64,000 bases of DNA from an uncultured Pseudomonadales bacterium. Its GTDB lineage: Bacteria; Pseudomonadota; Gammaproteobacteria; Pseudomonadales; Balneatricaceae. The notes beneath the pieces were generated by a model, which was not told the origin of the DNA, made no database searches, and saw nothing but the letters and a program-made list of their open reading frames with translations. The number at the start of each line of letters is the position of its first letter. The first letter of the stretch is position 1. Shown piece after piece: positions 1 through 9,402 of the stretch. The stretch lies in assembly GCA_937773555.1 (NCBI GenBank), contig CALJVT010000006.1, positions 1 through 64,000 on the forward strand, in the 5' to 3' direction. The translations under genes and the position numbers were made by a program.

Positions 1-1788
1 GGCAAGCGACCGCCGTCCGGCTGGATACCACCTGGACGCGAGACCAGCCGCTAGCAAGTCGCCAGCCTGCGAGTTGGCGACGCGATCAGCGGCACAAGCA
101 GTTGGGGCGGTGCGGTGCGCTTCGGCGGCGTGCAGTGGTCGACTAATTTTTCTACCCAGCCTGGCTTTATTGCTTTCCCGCTACCCGGGGTGTCTGGCGA
201 AGCGGCGCTGCCCTCCACAGTGGACCTTTATGTTGATAGTGCCTTGCGCATGAGCCGCGAAGTGCCCAGCGGGCCGTTCAGCATCCAGGATCTGCCGGTT
301 ACGACTGGCCAAGGGGATGCACGTTTGGTGGTACGCGATATTTTAGGGCGCGAGCAGGTCATCACACAGCCCTTCTATGCCACCCCCCGCCTGCTGAAGC
401 CGGGCCTGCAAGAGTATTCTTACGAGTTAGGTTTTGTGCGCAGGAATTTTGGCACCGACAGCAACAACTACGGCCGCGCCCTGGCGGTCGGCACGCACCG
501 CTTAGGGATCACCGAGCAGTTCACCGGCGAGCTCCACGGTGAGCTGCTCGGCCATCAGCAGACCTTAGGGCTGGGCGGCGTGTTGATGTGGCCTGCCGCT
601 GGCGTATTATCTGGTTCCTTTGCTGCGAGCCATAGCGATAAGGGCGTGGGCGGATTACTGGAGCTTGGGTTTCAGCGTCAGGGCCGCTACGTTAGTTTCG
701 GCGCCAACACACAGCTCGCCAGCCAGCGCTTCGCGAAGTTGGGGCTGGAGCCCGAAGCACTTGCGCCCCGGCAGATAAGCCAGATGTTTGTCAATCTGGC
801 GACTACCGATTATGGCTCCTTCACAGCGAACTACACGCAGCAGGCCTTCCGTGACCGGACTGGGAATAAGATACTGAGCGCGGGTTATAGCAGGAAGGTA
901 GGGCGTCAAGGCAACCTGACCGCGTCTGTGACTAGGCTTCTCAGTGGGGACGCAAAGACGACCTTCAACCTGAGTTTCTCTTTGCCATTGGGCAATCGGA
1001 CCAACGCCAGCATCAACACGTCGGCGCAACCAGGTCGCGAGCAGGCAGTTCTACAGGTGAGTCGCAGTGTGCCAGCAGGTAGCGGCTTGGGTTATCGTCT
1101 AGCTGCGGGAGTGGGCGATTCAGATCGCCGTGCGGCGGAGGTCAGTGCGCAAAATGGAATCGGTGCTTATAACTTGGCGGTAGATCAGCTCCAGGGTCAG
1201 GCGGCCTTCCGCGGCAGTGCCAGCGGTGGCGTGGCGTTTCTCGGGGGTAGCGCCTTCTTGAGCCGGCGTATTACCGACAGCTTCGCCGTGGTGCAGGTGC
1301 CCGACTATTCCGGCGTGGGCATCTACGCGGACAACCAACTGGTAGCGCGCACTGACGCCGACGGCAATGCGTTGTTGCCAAGGTTACGCCCGTACCAAAA
1401 GAACACGGTGCGCATCGAGCAGGCTGATTTACCGCTGGATGCGCAGATCGATGCGGTGCAGCTCGACGCCGTGCCGTATTTCCGCAGTGGCCTGCTGCTG
1501 AAGTTTCCAGTTAAGCGCTCGCGCGGGGCGCTGCTCACCGTGGTGCTGGAAAACGGCGAACCTTTACCAGCGGGCGCACAGGCGCAAATTATTGGAGATA
1601 ACGTCGAAGAAAATGAAGTCTTCCCCACCGGCTTGAGGGGCGAGGTTTATCTGACCGGGCTGGCGGCGAGCAATCGGCTGAGAGTCACTTGGCTAGAGCA
1701 GAGTTGCGAGTTCATGCTGCCTTTCCCGGAGTCGACCGACCCGCTGCCGCACCTGGGCACTTATATCTGCACGGGAGTAGAACCATGA
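1..1788 (+). pseudogene. Csu-type fimbrial outer-membrane usher, 3' part, frameshifted
   Basis: This is the C-terminal three quarters of a chaperone-usher outer-membrane usher (FimD/PapC superfamily, CsuD-like). Ushers form the beta-barrel pore through which pilins are secreted and assembled. The motif GGVQWSTNF and the FPLPGVSGEAALPSTVDLYV stretch are typical of the plug/barrel region, and the end carries the usual C-terminal domain with ..CEFMLPFP... The gene begins left of the window. Upstream residues RLDTTWTRDQP read in frame 3, but from about position 61 the usher continues in frame 1 (ASLRVGDAISG). One extra base near 52-63 therefore breaks the frame, and frame 1 has a TAG at 52-54. 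The defect is a real mutation or a sequencing error. The stop overlaps the next gene (ATGA). GC is visibly higher than in the rest of the window. Confidence 0.8.
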
Positions 1789-2312
1789 GAATATTTATCA
1801 GTTTTAAATCTAGAGTCCGCCGCATATGTCAACCAGCTCGCTCTGCAGCGGCAAGTACCCTTGCGGGCACCTGCAAGCGTAACGTTTTGGCGCCCTGGCT
1901 GATCGCATTAGCCTTTGCGCTAACAGCGCAGCAGGGTCATGCATGCACCCTTAACGTTACAGGGGTGAACTTCGGAAGTTATGATGTGTTCAGCAATGCA
2001 GCGCTTGATAGCACCGGCAACATTGACGTGAACTGCCCTAGCGGCGTCGGGTATTCCATGGCGCTCACCGCGGGCGGCGGGACCCATACGCAGCGTGTCA
2101 TGAACAGCGGCGCCCACAGGCTCAACTACAACCTTTACACCGCCGCTAACCGCGCCGTCGTGTGGGGCGACGCCACCAGCGGCACCGTTACAGTAAACGG
2201 CACCGGTATTGGTGTGAATGTAAATCACGGGGTTTACGGACGTATCCCCGCCCTCCAGAACGTACACGCGGGCAGCTACAGCGACATCATTATTGTAGAG
2301 CTAACTTTTTGA
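1785..2312 (+). CDS. Spore coat U domain (SCPU) protein, Csu-type pilus tip subunit
   Basis: A 175-residue exported protein with a spore-coat-U domain. This domain is used by Csu-type chaperone-usher pili for their major subunits and tip adhesin. I place the start at the ATG that overlaps the usher stop codon as ATGA, a usual operon junction; an in-frame start at 1689 would run inside the usher gene. A long positively charged leader is followed by a hydrophobic segment (WLIALAFALTA) and a likely cleavage site at QQGHA-C. The mature part begins CTLNVTGVNFGSYDVF, the usual SCPU N-terminal strand, and ends with IIIVELTF, a beta strand suitable for donor-strand exchange. It is probably the CsuE-like last gene of the operon. 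Its function is doubtful if the usher is broken. Confidence 0.75.
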   Translation: MRIFISFKSRVRRICQPARSAAASTLAGTCKRNVLAPWLIALAFALTAQQGHACTLNVTGVNFGSYDVFSNAALDSTGNIDVNCPSGVGYSMALTAGGGTHTQRVMNSGAHRLNYNLYTAANRAVVWGDATSGTVTVNGTGIGVNVNHGVYGRIPALQNVHAGSYSDIIIVELTF

Positions 2313-2728
2313 CAAAATATACGTGAAAACATGCGCGTGGGAAGCGGGCAACACCTTCTAGTCACCACAGAGGCGAACAGCGGCAGGTTGGTGGCCTAGC
2401 ATCAATGCTCTATTCTAGAGCCAATAGAGTATCCTAAGCCGATTAAATCAATGTGTTATCCTTACTCGCATAGCACACCTTTATATCTATCACACGTGTG
2501 GGGTTGTAACGGGCATTTAACGGGTAAATATCAAACTCAAACTCTTCGTTTATCTTATTCTTATTTCATTCTCAAGCCACTTTTGTTTTTCTCGCTTTTT
2601 CTGTGTAGCATTGTTGGCAGTATATTTGAGTTTATTAACGGCTTCGCGTCGGCTCAGACCCGTTCGATGAGGAAGGTACTAGATATCATCTTGCAGAAAA
2701 CGGCCCTTTTTAACAAAAGGAACAAAGT
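2313..2728. other. 416-bp gap between the two SCPU genes
   Basis: I see no convincing gene here. An open frame at 2451-2732 (93 codons) has no recognisable domain, no ribosome-binding site and overlaps the next gene's start, so I treat it as chance. An inverted repeat with 7-bp arms (CTCTATT at 2408-2414, AATAGAG at 2423-2429) follows the first SCPU gene but has no T-tract. The stretch is AT-richer than the usher to its left, so the GC change falls here. Confidence 0.5.
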
Positions 2729-3261
2729 ATGAAAACGAAATTCAATCAAAGCACTCTTAAACTCGTTATCATATCGGCCATGGCACTCGGCTCCACTGCT
2801 CTTAGCGTCTATACCTACGCTGGCACAGCTACTTCAACCATGAACGTTAGCGTATCGGTTGCGCATTCCTGCTCCATAGACTCTAATCCAATGGCGTTTG
2901 GAACCTATGATGGTTTGTCGCCAACGCATCGACCGCCCTTGAAGCCAAGGCCACGGTAGTTTCGACCTGCACCTCAGGTGCAGCGGCCCTGATCACCATG
3001 AGTGCTGGTGCCTCCGCAGGATCTGGTTCAGCTGAAGCGCCAGTTCGCCGAATGACTGCTGGAGCAGGCAAGTATCTAGTCTATCAAGTTTATTCAGATG
3101 TGGCTCGCGGCACGGTATGGGGAAATACCGACCCCACAGGTGTGGCGCTTACCGGAACTGGCGTCTCTCAAACCCTTACTGCCTATGGTAGCGTCCCACC
3201 AGCGCAGCTAGTGGCCCAGGGGGTTTACACTGACCAGCTCAGCATCACAATTACTTACTGA
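2729..3261 (+). pseudogene. SCPU-domain pilus subunit (CsuA/B-like), single-base frameshift
   Basis: Two open frames together make one complete SCPU-domain protein. The first (2729-2959, frame 2) has a good ribosome-binding site (AAAGGAAC), a signal peptide ending near TYAGTATS, and the SCPU start HSCSIDSNPMAFGTYDGLS. The continuation lies in frame 1 from about 2931 (ANASTALEAKATVVSTCTSG) and ends with VYTDQLSITITY at 3261. Restoring one G at about 2930 (TCG-GCC for TCG-CC) rejoins the frames. It resembles the major pilin CsuA/B more than the tip protein. Gene order is unusual, because pilin genes normally lie upstream of the usher. With the usher frameshift this suggests a decaying locus, unless both lesions are base-calling errors. 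Confidence 0.75.
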
Positions 3262-3269
3262 TGCTGATG

Positions 3270-3999
3270 TTGAGGCCTGCACTCACCGAGTCTAAAGAGA
3301 TTGTCTTAGCTAAGTATTCCGCTGCACTTGCTTAGCATGAAGAACCCACTGGGGCTTTTGCTGAACGGGTACGTGGCTATTTCGCTGGCACAAACTACAA
3401 AGCCCTTCAAACGCGTACAAAGAAAGATTATGCCGCGTATGGTGAGAAAGTCTGCCTTGTGTTTGGTAAAGTAAATCGACACCGCATAAAGCCTCACCAT
3501 ATACGCAAATACATGGATGCCCGTAACAAGGCTGCGTTAGTCCAGGCTAACAGAGAACATTCATTTATGAGTGCTGTCTTTTCTTGGGCGCATGAGAATG
3601 GGAGAGTGAATGTTAACCCCTGCGTTGGCGTTCGTTAGTTCAAACAAGAGCCTAGAGATCGCTACATCGAAGATTGGGAGTACGAGGCAGTTATGGCAGA
3701 GGCCCGTAAAAACGCCCCATTAATGGCGGCTGCTATGGAGCTTAGCTATTGTTGTGCAGCAAGGCAGGGTGATGTTTGGGGTTTACGCAGAGATCAATTG
3801 CGTGAAACTGGCATTTTCATTAGGCAAGGCAAAAGATAATCACAGCGGTGAATCGTTAGCGAATTTCACATTCCATGACATTAAAGCAAAATCAATTTCT
3901 GACTACGATGGAAACCTGCAAGATTTGTCAGGTCATAAAACCGAAGCTCAGGCTCAGAGTTATAGCCGCAAGGTAAAGGTCACTCCGACTCTAAAATAA
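3270..3999 (+). pseudogene. Tyrosine-recombinase (phage/island integrase) remnant
   Basis: Degraded site-specific integrase. Frame 3 encodes HEEPTGAFAERVRGYF, a SAM-like core-binding region (YKALQTRTKKDYAAYGEKV, then FSWAHENGRVNVNPCVGV), and the first catalytic Arg region (AMELSYCCAARQGDVWGLR). In-frame stops occur at about 3333, 3636 and 3837. The C-terminal catalytic part resumes in frame 1 as FTFHDIKAKSISDYDG and LSGHKTEAQAQSYSRKVK, which carries the HxxK/GHK box-II residues. The stretch that should separate the two Arg boxes is mostly missing, so there is an internal deletion plus frameshift. The tyrosine nucleophile is probably the Y of QSYSRK. It sits just left of the tRNA-Cys 3' end, the usual position for an integrase of a tRNA-targeted island. 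Confidence 0.8.
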
Positions 4000-4021
4000 A
4001 GCCCGAACTGGATGGATAACC

Positions 4022-4070
4022 ACCACTGTATATTAGGCGAAATATTAGGCGGTGTTAGGCGAATAGTGGT
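4022..4070. repeat. Three TTAGGCG direct repeats inside an inverted repeat
   Basis: TTAGGCG occurs at 4033-4039, 4045-4051 and 4055-4061, spaced 12 and 10 bp apart, about one helical turn. ACCACT (4022-4027) and AGTGGT (4065-4070) flank the array as an inverted repeat. It lies between the integrase remnant and tRNA-Cys, where integrase arm-type binding sites are normally found. That role is inference from position and spacing. Confidence 0.5.
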
Positions 4071-4096
4071 TACTATCGCCACAACCCGCATGAATG

Positions 4097-4170
4097 TGGA
4101 GGCCGAACCCGGAATCGAACCGGGGTTAGCGGATTTGCAATCCGGTGCATAACCACTCTGCCATTCGGCC
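4097..4170 (-). tRNA. tRNA-Cys (GCA)
   Basis: Read on the minus strand, it folds as a complete cloverleaf. The acceptor stem is GGCCGAA/TTCGGCC, the anticodon loop is TTGCAAA with anticodon GCA, the T-loop is GGTTCGATTCC and the CCA end is encoded. It is the last tRNA of the minus-strand cluster, and its 3' end faces the integrase remnant. Confidence 0.93.
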
Positions 4171-4175
4171 AAATT

Positions 4176-4251
<76 letters not shown>

Positions 4252-4328
4252 TACACATCACTGTTTTAAGGCAAGCAATAAGCCTTCACTATTATGAGCC
4301 TAAACGCTCATTTTACAAAGTACTTTGT

Positions 4329-4404
4329 TGGCATCCCGTAGGGGGTTCGAACCCCTGTCGCCGCCGTGAAAGGGCAGTGTCCTAGGCCACTAGACGAACG
4401 GGAC
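4329..4404 (-). tRNA. tRNA-Glu (TTC), copy 1
   Basis: The minus strand gives GTCCCGTTCGTCTAGTGG.., anticodon loop CTTTCAC (TTC), a GGGTTCGAACCCC T-arm and an encoded CCA. It differs at a few positions from the copy at 4865-4940. Confidence 0.93.
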
Positions 4405-4677
4405 GCTATAGCTCTGTAAAGAGTGGAGCGCATATTATTGATTTTGCTGGATTATGTCAACTGAAAATTGGGATATGCGGGGTAATCTTTAGTATTTTAT
4501 AATTATTGCACAGCCAATGCTGAAATATTGCCTATAAAAAGCTGACTACTAGCAGGCATAAGGGTTTTAGAATCAATACGTTAAATCGTTTTTTTTGCAG
4601 ATCACACCGAATACAGCTAGGCGGCTCTGCTGTTTTAGCAATAAGCCACATAATAGGCGTGTTATTTTTAGAAAAAA

Positions 4678-4753
<76 letters not shown>

Positions 4754-4864
4754 TACATATCACTTGTTGAAGGCGTGTGATTAGCCTTTACTATTTAGCC
4801 TTGCAGTTTTGCGCCAGCCATTTCAGTTGAACGACTTGCTACTAAACGCATCCCAAAAAAATAG

Positions 4865-4940
4865 TGGTATCCCGTAGGGGGTTCGAACCCCTGTTACCGC
4901 CGTGAAAGGGCAGTGTCCTAGACCACTAGACGAACGGGAC
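4865..4940 (-). tRNA. tRNA-Glu (TTC), copy 2
   Basis: The minus strand gives GTCCCGTTCGTCTAGTGGTC.., anticodon TTC and an encoded CCA. It is the first gene of the five-tRNA minus-strand transcript, so the promoter should lie in the AT-rich stretch at about 4941-5050. Confidence 0.93.
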
Positions 4941-5153
4941 ACATTCGCGGTTGATACTGCTTCTTAGCTGTACCAAACTGGAGTGCGCATATTAGTGATT
5001 GAGCCGTTTTCTGTCAAGCACTAATGTGAAAAATATTGGGTTTATTTCAACCACTTAGTTATTTATTGCACCAGCCCTTTAAATTACTAAATTATTTGAG
5101 TTTGCGCCAACCCTCAGCGACAATAGACCCACTAATTTTTTTGGATTACTAAC

Positions 5154-5828
5154 ATGGCCTTTACCCTTCATGGCGCACCTCTTTCGCCTTTTGTTCGCAA
5201 AGTGATGTATCTTTTAAGCCTCTCTAAAACTAAATATGCTCTCAAAATAGTGGCACCCGGATTTATGCCAGATAATTTCGTTAACATTAGCCCCTTGAAA
5301 AAGATTCCTGTGCTTCAAGAAAATGATTGGCACCAGGCTGATTCAAGCATCATTTGCAATTACCTTATTGAAACCTTAAATCATGAGGCCTTAACACCGC
5401 TTATCCCCACCGATGCCAAGTCACGGGCACAAGTGCGCTGGTTAGAAAAATTTGCTGATTACGAACTAGCACCATTACTTGCTTTTGCAGTATTTCAACA
5501 ACGCATTATACGACCTTCTGGTAAACCACCCAATGAAGACCACATCCAAGTTGTGATAACACAACAGATCCCTCCATTACTAGACTACCTTGCTAGCCAA
5601 CTAGGAACTCAGGACTATTTTGTCGATAACTGCTTTTCTTTAGCAGACATCGCCATTACCAGTCAGATGATTAGCTTTATGCACGGCGGTGAACGCCCAG
5701 ATCATCAACGTTGGCCTACCCTGTCAGCCTACTTTGAACGTATGCTAGCCCAACCTATATGGCAAGCCTTAATAAAGCGGGAGCAGGTGACTCTCAGTAA
5801 AATTCATGGTTCTAGAGCTTCCCTTTGA
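5154..5828 (+). CDS. Glutathione S-transferase family protein
   Basis: A 224-residue cytosolic GST. The N-terminal thioredoxin-like domain (about 1-80) begins FTLHGAPLSPFVRKV, where the Ser of LSPF is the likely glutathione-activating residue. The typical cis-Pro/Glu-Ser region follows (KKIPVLQEND and QADSSIICNYL). The all-helical C-terminal domain (about 90-215) includes the N-capping motif FSLADIAITSQM. Likely role: conjugation or reductive chemistry with glutathione; the substrate cannot be told from sequence. The stop codon overlaps the TTG start of the following membrane-protein gene, so the two are translationally coupled. The region 4941-5153 upstream holds the promoters for this gene and for the tRNA cluster on the other strand. 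Confidence 0.9.
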   Translation: MAFTLHGAPLSPFVRKVMYLLSLSKTKYALKIVAPGFMPDNFVNISPLKKIPVLQENDWHQADSSIICNYLIETLNHEALTPLIPTDAKSRAQVRWLEKFADYELAPLLAFAVFQQRIIRPSGKPPNEDHIQVVITQQIPPLLDYLASQLGTQDYFVDNCFSLADIAITSQMISFMHGGERPDHQRWPTLSAYFERMLAQPIWQALIKREQVTLSKIHGSRASL

Positions 5829-7090
5829 TTCACCAAATTCGAGGTTACAGCCTAGCAATAGGAGCGCTCTTAAGTGCGCTAGCACTGCCCTTTCCAATGC
5901 TTTATCCCATTGCTGGCATACTTTTGTGGGGCTTTGCAATCTCATCTTTTCGGTTACTTGCACACCGCTCTTTGATTCAATCAATGGCGCTAATCGGTGT
6001 TGGGCTAGCCAGCCTTGGCTTCAGCCTGCTTGAGGGCGCCGCTGTGCCGCTTTACCCGCTTATTAATAGCAATACTCAACTGCTGGCAATGCTGGCTGCA
6101 GTGAGCTTTTTAAGCCTTATTGCCACGCCTTCTAAGCGAAGTAAAAAAAGAGCCCTGCCGGTAGGTAAAAAAGGGCTTATAAGCACGTTAGCTTCGGGGC
6201 ATTTTTTTAGTGCAATTATTAACGTATCGGCGTTATTAATTATTGCAGAAAAGCTCAACGAGAGCCGAAAGATAGATACTCGCGCAGCCAGCATGCTGAC
6301 CATTAATTTTGCAATGTGCGCTCTTTGGTCACCCTTTTTTGCCGCAATGGCCTACACTTTAAGCCTGGTACCAAACATGCAAATGTTAGCAGTAATGAGT
6401 GTTGGCGCGCCTATGGGTTTGATCAGTTTAGCCATGCTGTATTGGCTACATCGAGCCCCTGAGTCAAAGCTTACCGGGTACCCATTAAAGGGGCGGAATT
6501 TAGTTCTTCCTGCGCTTTTAGCAGTTACAGTGATTATTGCCCACGAGGTGTGGCCAACTATTGCCATTACCCAAATTATTGCTATTTGCGCACCCTTGTT
6601 GGTCATTATAGTGTTGCTATACGAAGGACGTACAAACCAACTTCATTGCCACATTACTAACCGCTTGCCCAACATGCATAACGAGATTACGTTATTTTTA
6701 GCTGCAGGGGTGTTTGCTATTGGGTTAAGCGCGTTGTTTAAGGTAATGCCGCCGTGGCTACCTTTTACCCATTACGGCCCTTTAGAAGCGTGTTTAACGT
6801 TAGGTTGTTGCTTGGTGGCAGCTCGTTTAGGCGTGCATGTCATCATGATTATGGCAGTGACTGCACCATTACTGCTAACGCTAGAGCCTAACCCAAATCT
6901 GTTAGCGATGACTTTTTTAGCCGCTTGGGGCTTAGGCAGTGCTATCAACCCAGTTTCAGGTACCTTATTGGTTATGCAGGGTAATTATCACATTAATGGT
7001 AGCCAAATCGCCCGCGCAAACACCTTACCTATCGCTGCACTGTATGCCATAAACTGTGTTGCTTTGTTTATTTATTCAGCGTTTGATTGA
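5825..7090 (+). CDS. Polytopic inner-membrane protein, putative transporter
   Basis: 421 residues with about 11-12 hydrophobic segments and short loops. I do not recognise the family with certainty. The two-halved layout and the Gly/Pro/Ser-rich re-entrant-like stretch near the end (WGLGSAINPVSGTLLVMQGNY) recall ion-transporter-superfamily permeases such as ArsB/DctM/citrate carriers, but that is inference. The start is a TTG at 5825 overlapping the GST stop as TTGA. A later ATG at codon 26 falls inside the first membrane segment and would cut it. Coupling to a GST could mean export or uptake of a glutathione conjugate or of an organic acid. A basic loop (SKRSKKRALPVGKKG) at about residues 101-115 should be cytoplasmic. 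Confidence 0.65.
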   Translation: MIHQIRGYSLAIGALLSALALPFPMLYPIAGILLWGFAISSFRLLAHRSLIQSMALIGVGLASLGFSLLEGAAVPLYPLINSNTQLLAMLAAVSFLSLIATPSKRSKKRALPVGKKGLISTLASGHFFSAIINVSALLIIAEKLNESRKIDTRAASMLTINFAMCALWSPFFAAMAYTLSLVPNMQMLAVMSVGAPMGLISLAMLYWLHRAPESKLTGYPLKGRNLVLPALLAVTVIIAHEVWPTIAITQIIAICAPLLVIIVLLYEGRTNQLHCHITNRLPNMHNEITLFLAAGVFAIGLSALFKVMPPWLPFTHYGPLEACLTLGCCLVAARLGVHVIMIMAVTAPLLLTLEPNPNLLAMTFLAAWGLGSAINPVSGTLLVMQGNYHINGSQIARANTLPIAALYAINCVALFIYSAFD

Positions 7091-7126
7091 GTGTTAAATA
7101 TGTCTTTAACCTCATTAACTAAAGCA

Positions 7127-8359
7127 CTAATGCTCGCGTTGGTCATGAATAACAATACCATCGTTAGGCAGGCTTCCCACTTCTTGCAACACTACCTCTG
7201 CGCGCAGATGCAACACACTGCGTGCGCTATCACTTATTGCCGCCGTAAGTTCAGGGGAAATTACTGTGGCCTCACACAATACTTGCATGCTGTCTTGACC
7301 ATTCACCTGAGTCACACGCAGGCGAGCCTTGACCAAAGATTCATTTTTGGCCACTAAGTCTGCCACTTGTTCTGGCCGAACAAACATACCTCTCACCTTG
7401 GTGGCTTGATCAGCACGCCCCATCCAGCCTTTAATGCGTTTGTTGGTGCGCCCACAGGGGCTTTGACCTGCCATAATGGCAGACATATCTCCCGTAGCAA
7501 AACGGATAAGTGGGTAGTGTGGGTTGAAGTTAGTCACTACCACCTCACCCACTTCACCATCTGCTACAAGGTCTCCTGTGCCTGGCCGTACAATTTCTAC
7601 ATACACATCTTCATCAATAACCATGCCTTCTTGGGCTGGTGTTTCATAAGCAATACTGCCTAAGTCTGCCGTAGCATAACCTTGCAATACGTTTAGTCCA
7701 CGGGCTTTAAAGAAGGCTTGTTGGGCTGGAAAAAATGGCTCCCCACCCACCACTGCATGGGTTAAGGAGCTAATGTCTAGTGCTAAGGTATCAGCCTTTT
7801 CTAGCACTATTTTCAAAAATGAGGGGGTGCCTACATAGGCTTTAGGCTTTAAGGCTGCAATGCTTTGAGCCTGCATGTCACTATTACCAGTGCCTGCAGC
7901 TATTACCGGGCAGCCTAAAGCCTTTAATGCGCTATCAAACATCACCCCTGCTGGGGTAAAGTGATAGGAAAAGGTATTGTGCACCAAGTCGCCTTTGCGC
8001 AAACCACCCGCATATAGTGCTCTAGCAAAGTGCCAGTGATCTGGCACATCAAAGCCTGGTTCATTGATCGGCCCTGGGGATGTAAAAATATACGCCAGTG
8101 GCGCCGCCTCAGAACTAACAAAACCGCCAAAGGGCATGGTGTTTTTTTGTAATTCAATCAGGCTTGATTTACGAGTAACAGGCAAAGCAGCAAGCGCTTG
8201 GGCAGAAGTAATATCGGCAGCGCTGACTGCTTTCAGAATATTTGCCCAGGCAGGGCATGTGGCTTGAGCATGAGCAACTTGGTGCGCTATGGCTTTTATT
8301 TGTTCAGCTTGACGTTGATCAGGCTCACGGGTTTCTAGGTTGTCATAAAAATCAGTCAT
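7127..8359 (-). CDS. Phenylacetate-CoA ligase-like (PaaK family) AMP-forming enzyme
   Basis: 410 residues of the PaaK branch of the ANL adenylating superfamily, which activate aryl or alkyl carboxylic acids to CoA thioesters with ATP. Visible features are the P-loop-like YIFTSPGPINEPG (about 90-102), the AMP-binding GYATADLGSIAYE, the hinge region RFATGDMSAI and the C-terminal KVRGMFVRPEQV typical of PaaK. It is the last gene of the minus-strand liv operon, 175 bp after livF, and convergent with the membrane protein to its left. Substrate unknown; the operon's second ligase (13734-15713) belongs to the long-chain acyl-CoA synthetase branch. Having two ligases around one importer suggests that the imported substrate is a carboxylic acid activated on entry. 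Confidence 0.82.
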   Translation of the reverse strand: MTDFYDNLETREPDQRQAEQIKAIAHQVAHAQATCPAWANILKAVSAADITSAQALAALPVTRKSSLIELQKNTMPFGGFVSSEAAPLAYIFTSPGPINEPGFDVPDHWHFARALYAGGLRKGDLVHNTFSYHFTPAGVMFDSALKALGCPVIAAGTGNSDMQAQSIAALKPKAYVGTPSFLKIVLEKADTLALDISSLTHAVVGGEPFFPAQQAFFKARGLNVLQGYATADLGSIAYETPAQEGMVIDEDVYVEIVRPGTGDLVADGEVGEVVVTNFNPHYPLIRFATGDMSAIMAGQSPCGRTNKRIKGWMGRADQATKVRGMFVRPEQVADLVAKNESLVKARLRVTQVNGQDSMQVLCEATVISPELTAAISDSARSVLHLRAEVVLQEVGSLPNDGIVIHDQREH

Positions 8360-8534
8360 GGTGTGTCCTTTATCATGTGGCGTACTTTATGTTGATAAAC
8401 CTAAAGTTTGTTTGGTGTGTGTGGTTAAATGGCGCCATTGAATAAGCACCATAGGCATGGCCAAAGGGTTGCAGCAATCCCTAGGCGATGTGGTTTTGGT
8501 GGGACGGGGATGGATTACGTTGCTAGCACAGTAA

Positions 8535-9350
8535 TTAAGCCAACCAACGCTTACGGCGTCGATACTGCTTCACATCACGGAAGCTTTTCTTTTCCCCATC
8601 ACTAACACCTAGGTAGAATTCTTTAACGTCTTCATTTTCACGTAGGTCGCTGGCTTTGCCATCCATTACTACTCGGCCATTTTCCATAATGTAACCATAG
8701 GTAGCGTAACGCAAGGCAACAGCAGTGTTTTGTTCTGCGAGTAAGAAAGTTACGCCTTGCTCTTCATTGAGCTTTTTAACAATTTCAAAAATCTCTTCCA
8801 CCAGCTGCGGGGCTAATCCCATAGACGGTTCATCTAACAAAATCATGTGCGGGTTGGCCATTAAGGCACGACCGATTGCACACATTTGTTGTTCGCCACC
8901 CGATGTGTATCCTGCTTGGCTTTTACGCCTTTCCCTCAAGCGCGGAAAATAGTTATAAACCATTTCTAGGCTATCTTGTATGGCCCGACGGCCATCTGTG
9001 CGGGCATAAGCACCGACTAATAGGTTCTCTTCAATGGTTAAATGCTCAAAACAGTGCCGGCCTTCCATCACCTGCACTACACCCATTTTTACCAGCTCAG
9101 CTGGATTACTGGTGTTTATATTTTTACCTTCAAATTCGATGGTGCCTTTAGTGACTACTCCGCGCTCGGAGCCCAACAAATTAGAGATCGCTTTAATGGT
9201 GGTAGATTTACCGGCGCCATTAGCGCCGAGTAAGGCCACAATGCCTTTTTCATGCACTTCTAAAGATACGCCTTTTAATACCAATATCACATGATCATAA
9301 ATGACCTCGATATTATTTATGGCCAGTATCGGTGCTTTTTCTGTGGTCAT
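8535..9350 (-). CDS. livF: Branched-chain-type ABC transporter ATP-binding protein LivF
   Basis: 271 residues. Walker A GANGAGKST (about 42-50), ABC signature TSGGEQQ, Walker B MILLDEPSMGLAP and the switch His region LLAEQNTAVA are all present. The Walker-B/Pro-Ser-Met-Gly-Leu signature is typical of LivF. It is about 30 residues longer than E. coli LivF because of a basic C-terminal tail (FRDVKQYRRRKRWLA). It energises a HAAT-family importer together with LivG. It is separated from the substrate-binding gene by a hairpin that probably lowers its expression. Confidence 0.92.
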   Translation of the reverse strand: MTTEKAPILAINNIEVIYDHVILVLKGVSLEVHEKGIVALLGANGAGKSTTIKAISNLLGSERGVVTKGTIEFEGKNINTSNPAELVKMGVVQVMEGRHCFEHLTIEENLLVGAYARTDGRRAIQDSLEMVYNYFPRLRERRKSQAGYTSGGEQQMCAIGRALMANPHMILLDEPSMGLAPQLVEEIFEIVKKLNEEQGVTFLLAEQNTAVALRYATYGYIMENGRVVMDGKASDLRENEDVKEFYLGVSDGEKKSFRDVKQYRRRKRWLA

Positions 9351-9402
9351 GATTTTATCCTATCACCAGCAAAACAATCTATTTTAGTAAAACGTAAAAG
9401 TA

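Larger units (their letters stand above)
1..4096. mobile_element. Probable remnant of a genomic island at tRNA-Cys
   Basis: Inferred from four things: GC-rich pilus genes, two frameshifted genes, an integrase pseudogene pointing at the tRNA cluster, and a repeat array between the integrase and the 3' end of tRNA-Cys. No second copy of the tRNA-Cys 3' sequence is visible in the window, so the distal attachment site would lie to the left, outside it. The true extent is unknown. Confidence 0.45.

Noticed and set aside
2451-2732. 93-codon open frame between the SCPU genes
   Set aside because: No domain, no ribosome-binding site, low-complexity composition and overlap with the next start; probably chance.
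3754-3999. 81-codon open frame as an independent gene
   Set aside because: Only its second half resembles a protein, and that half is the C-terminus of the integrase relic in another frame.
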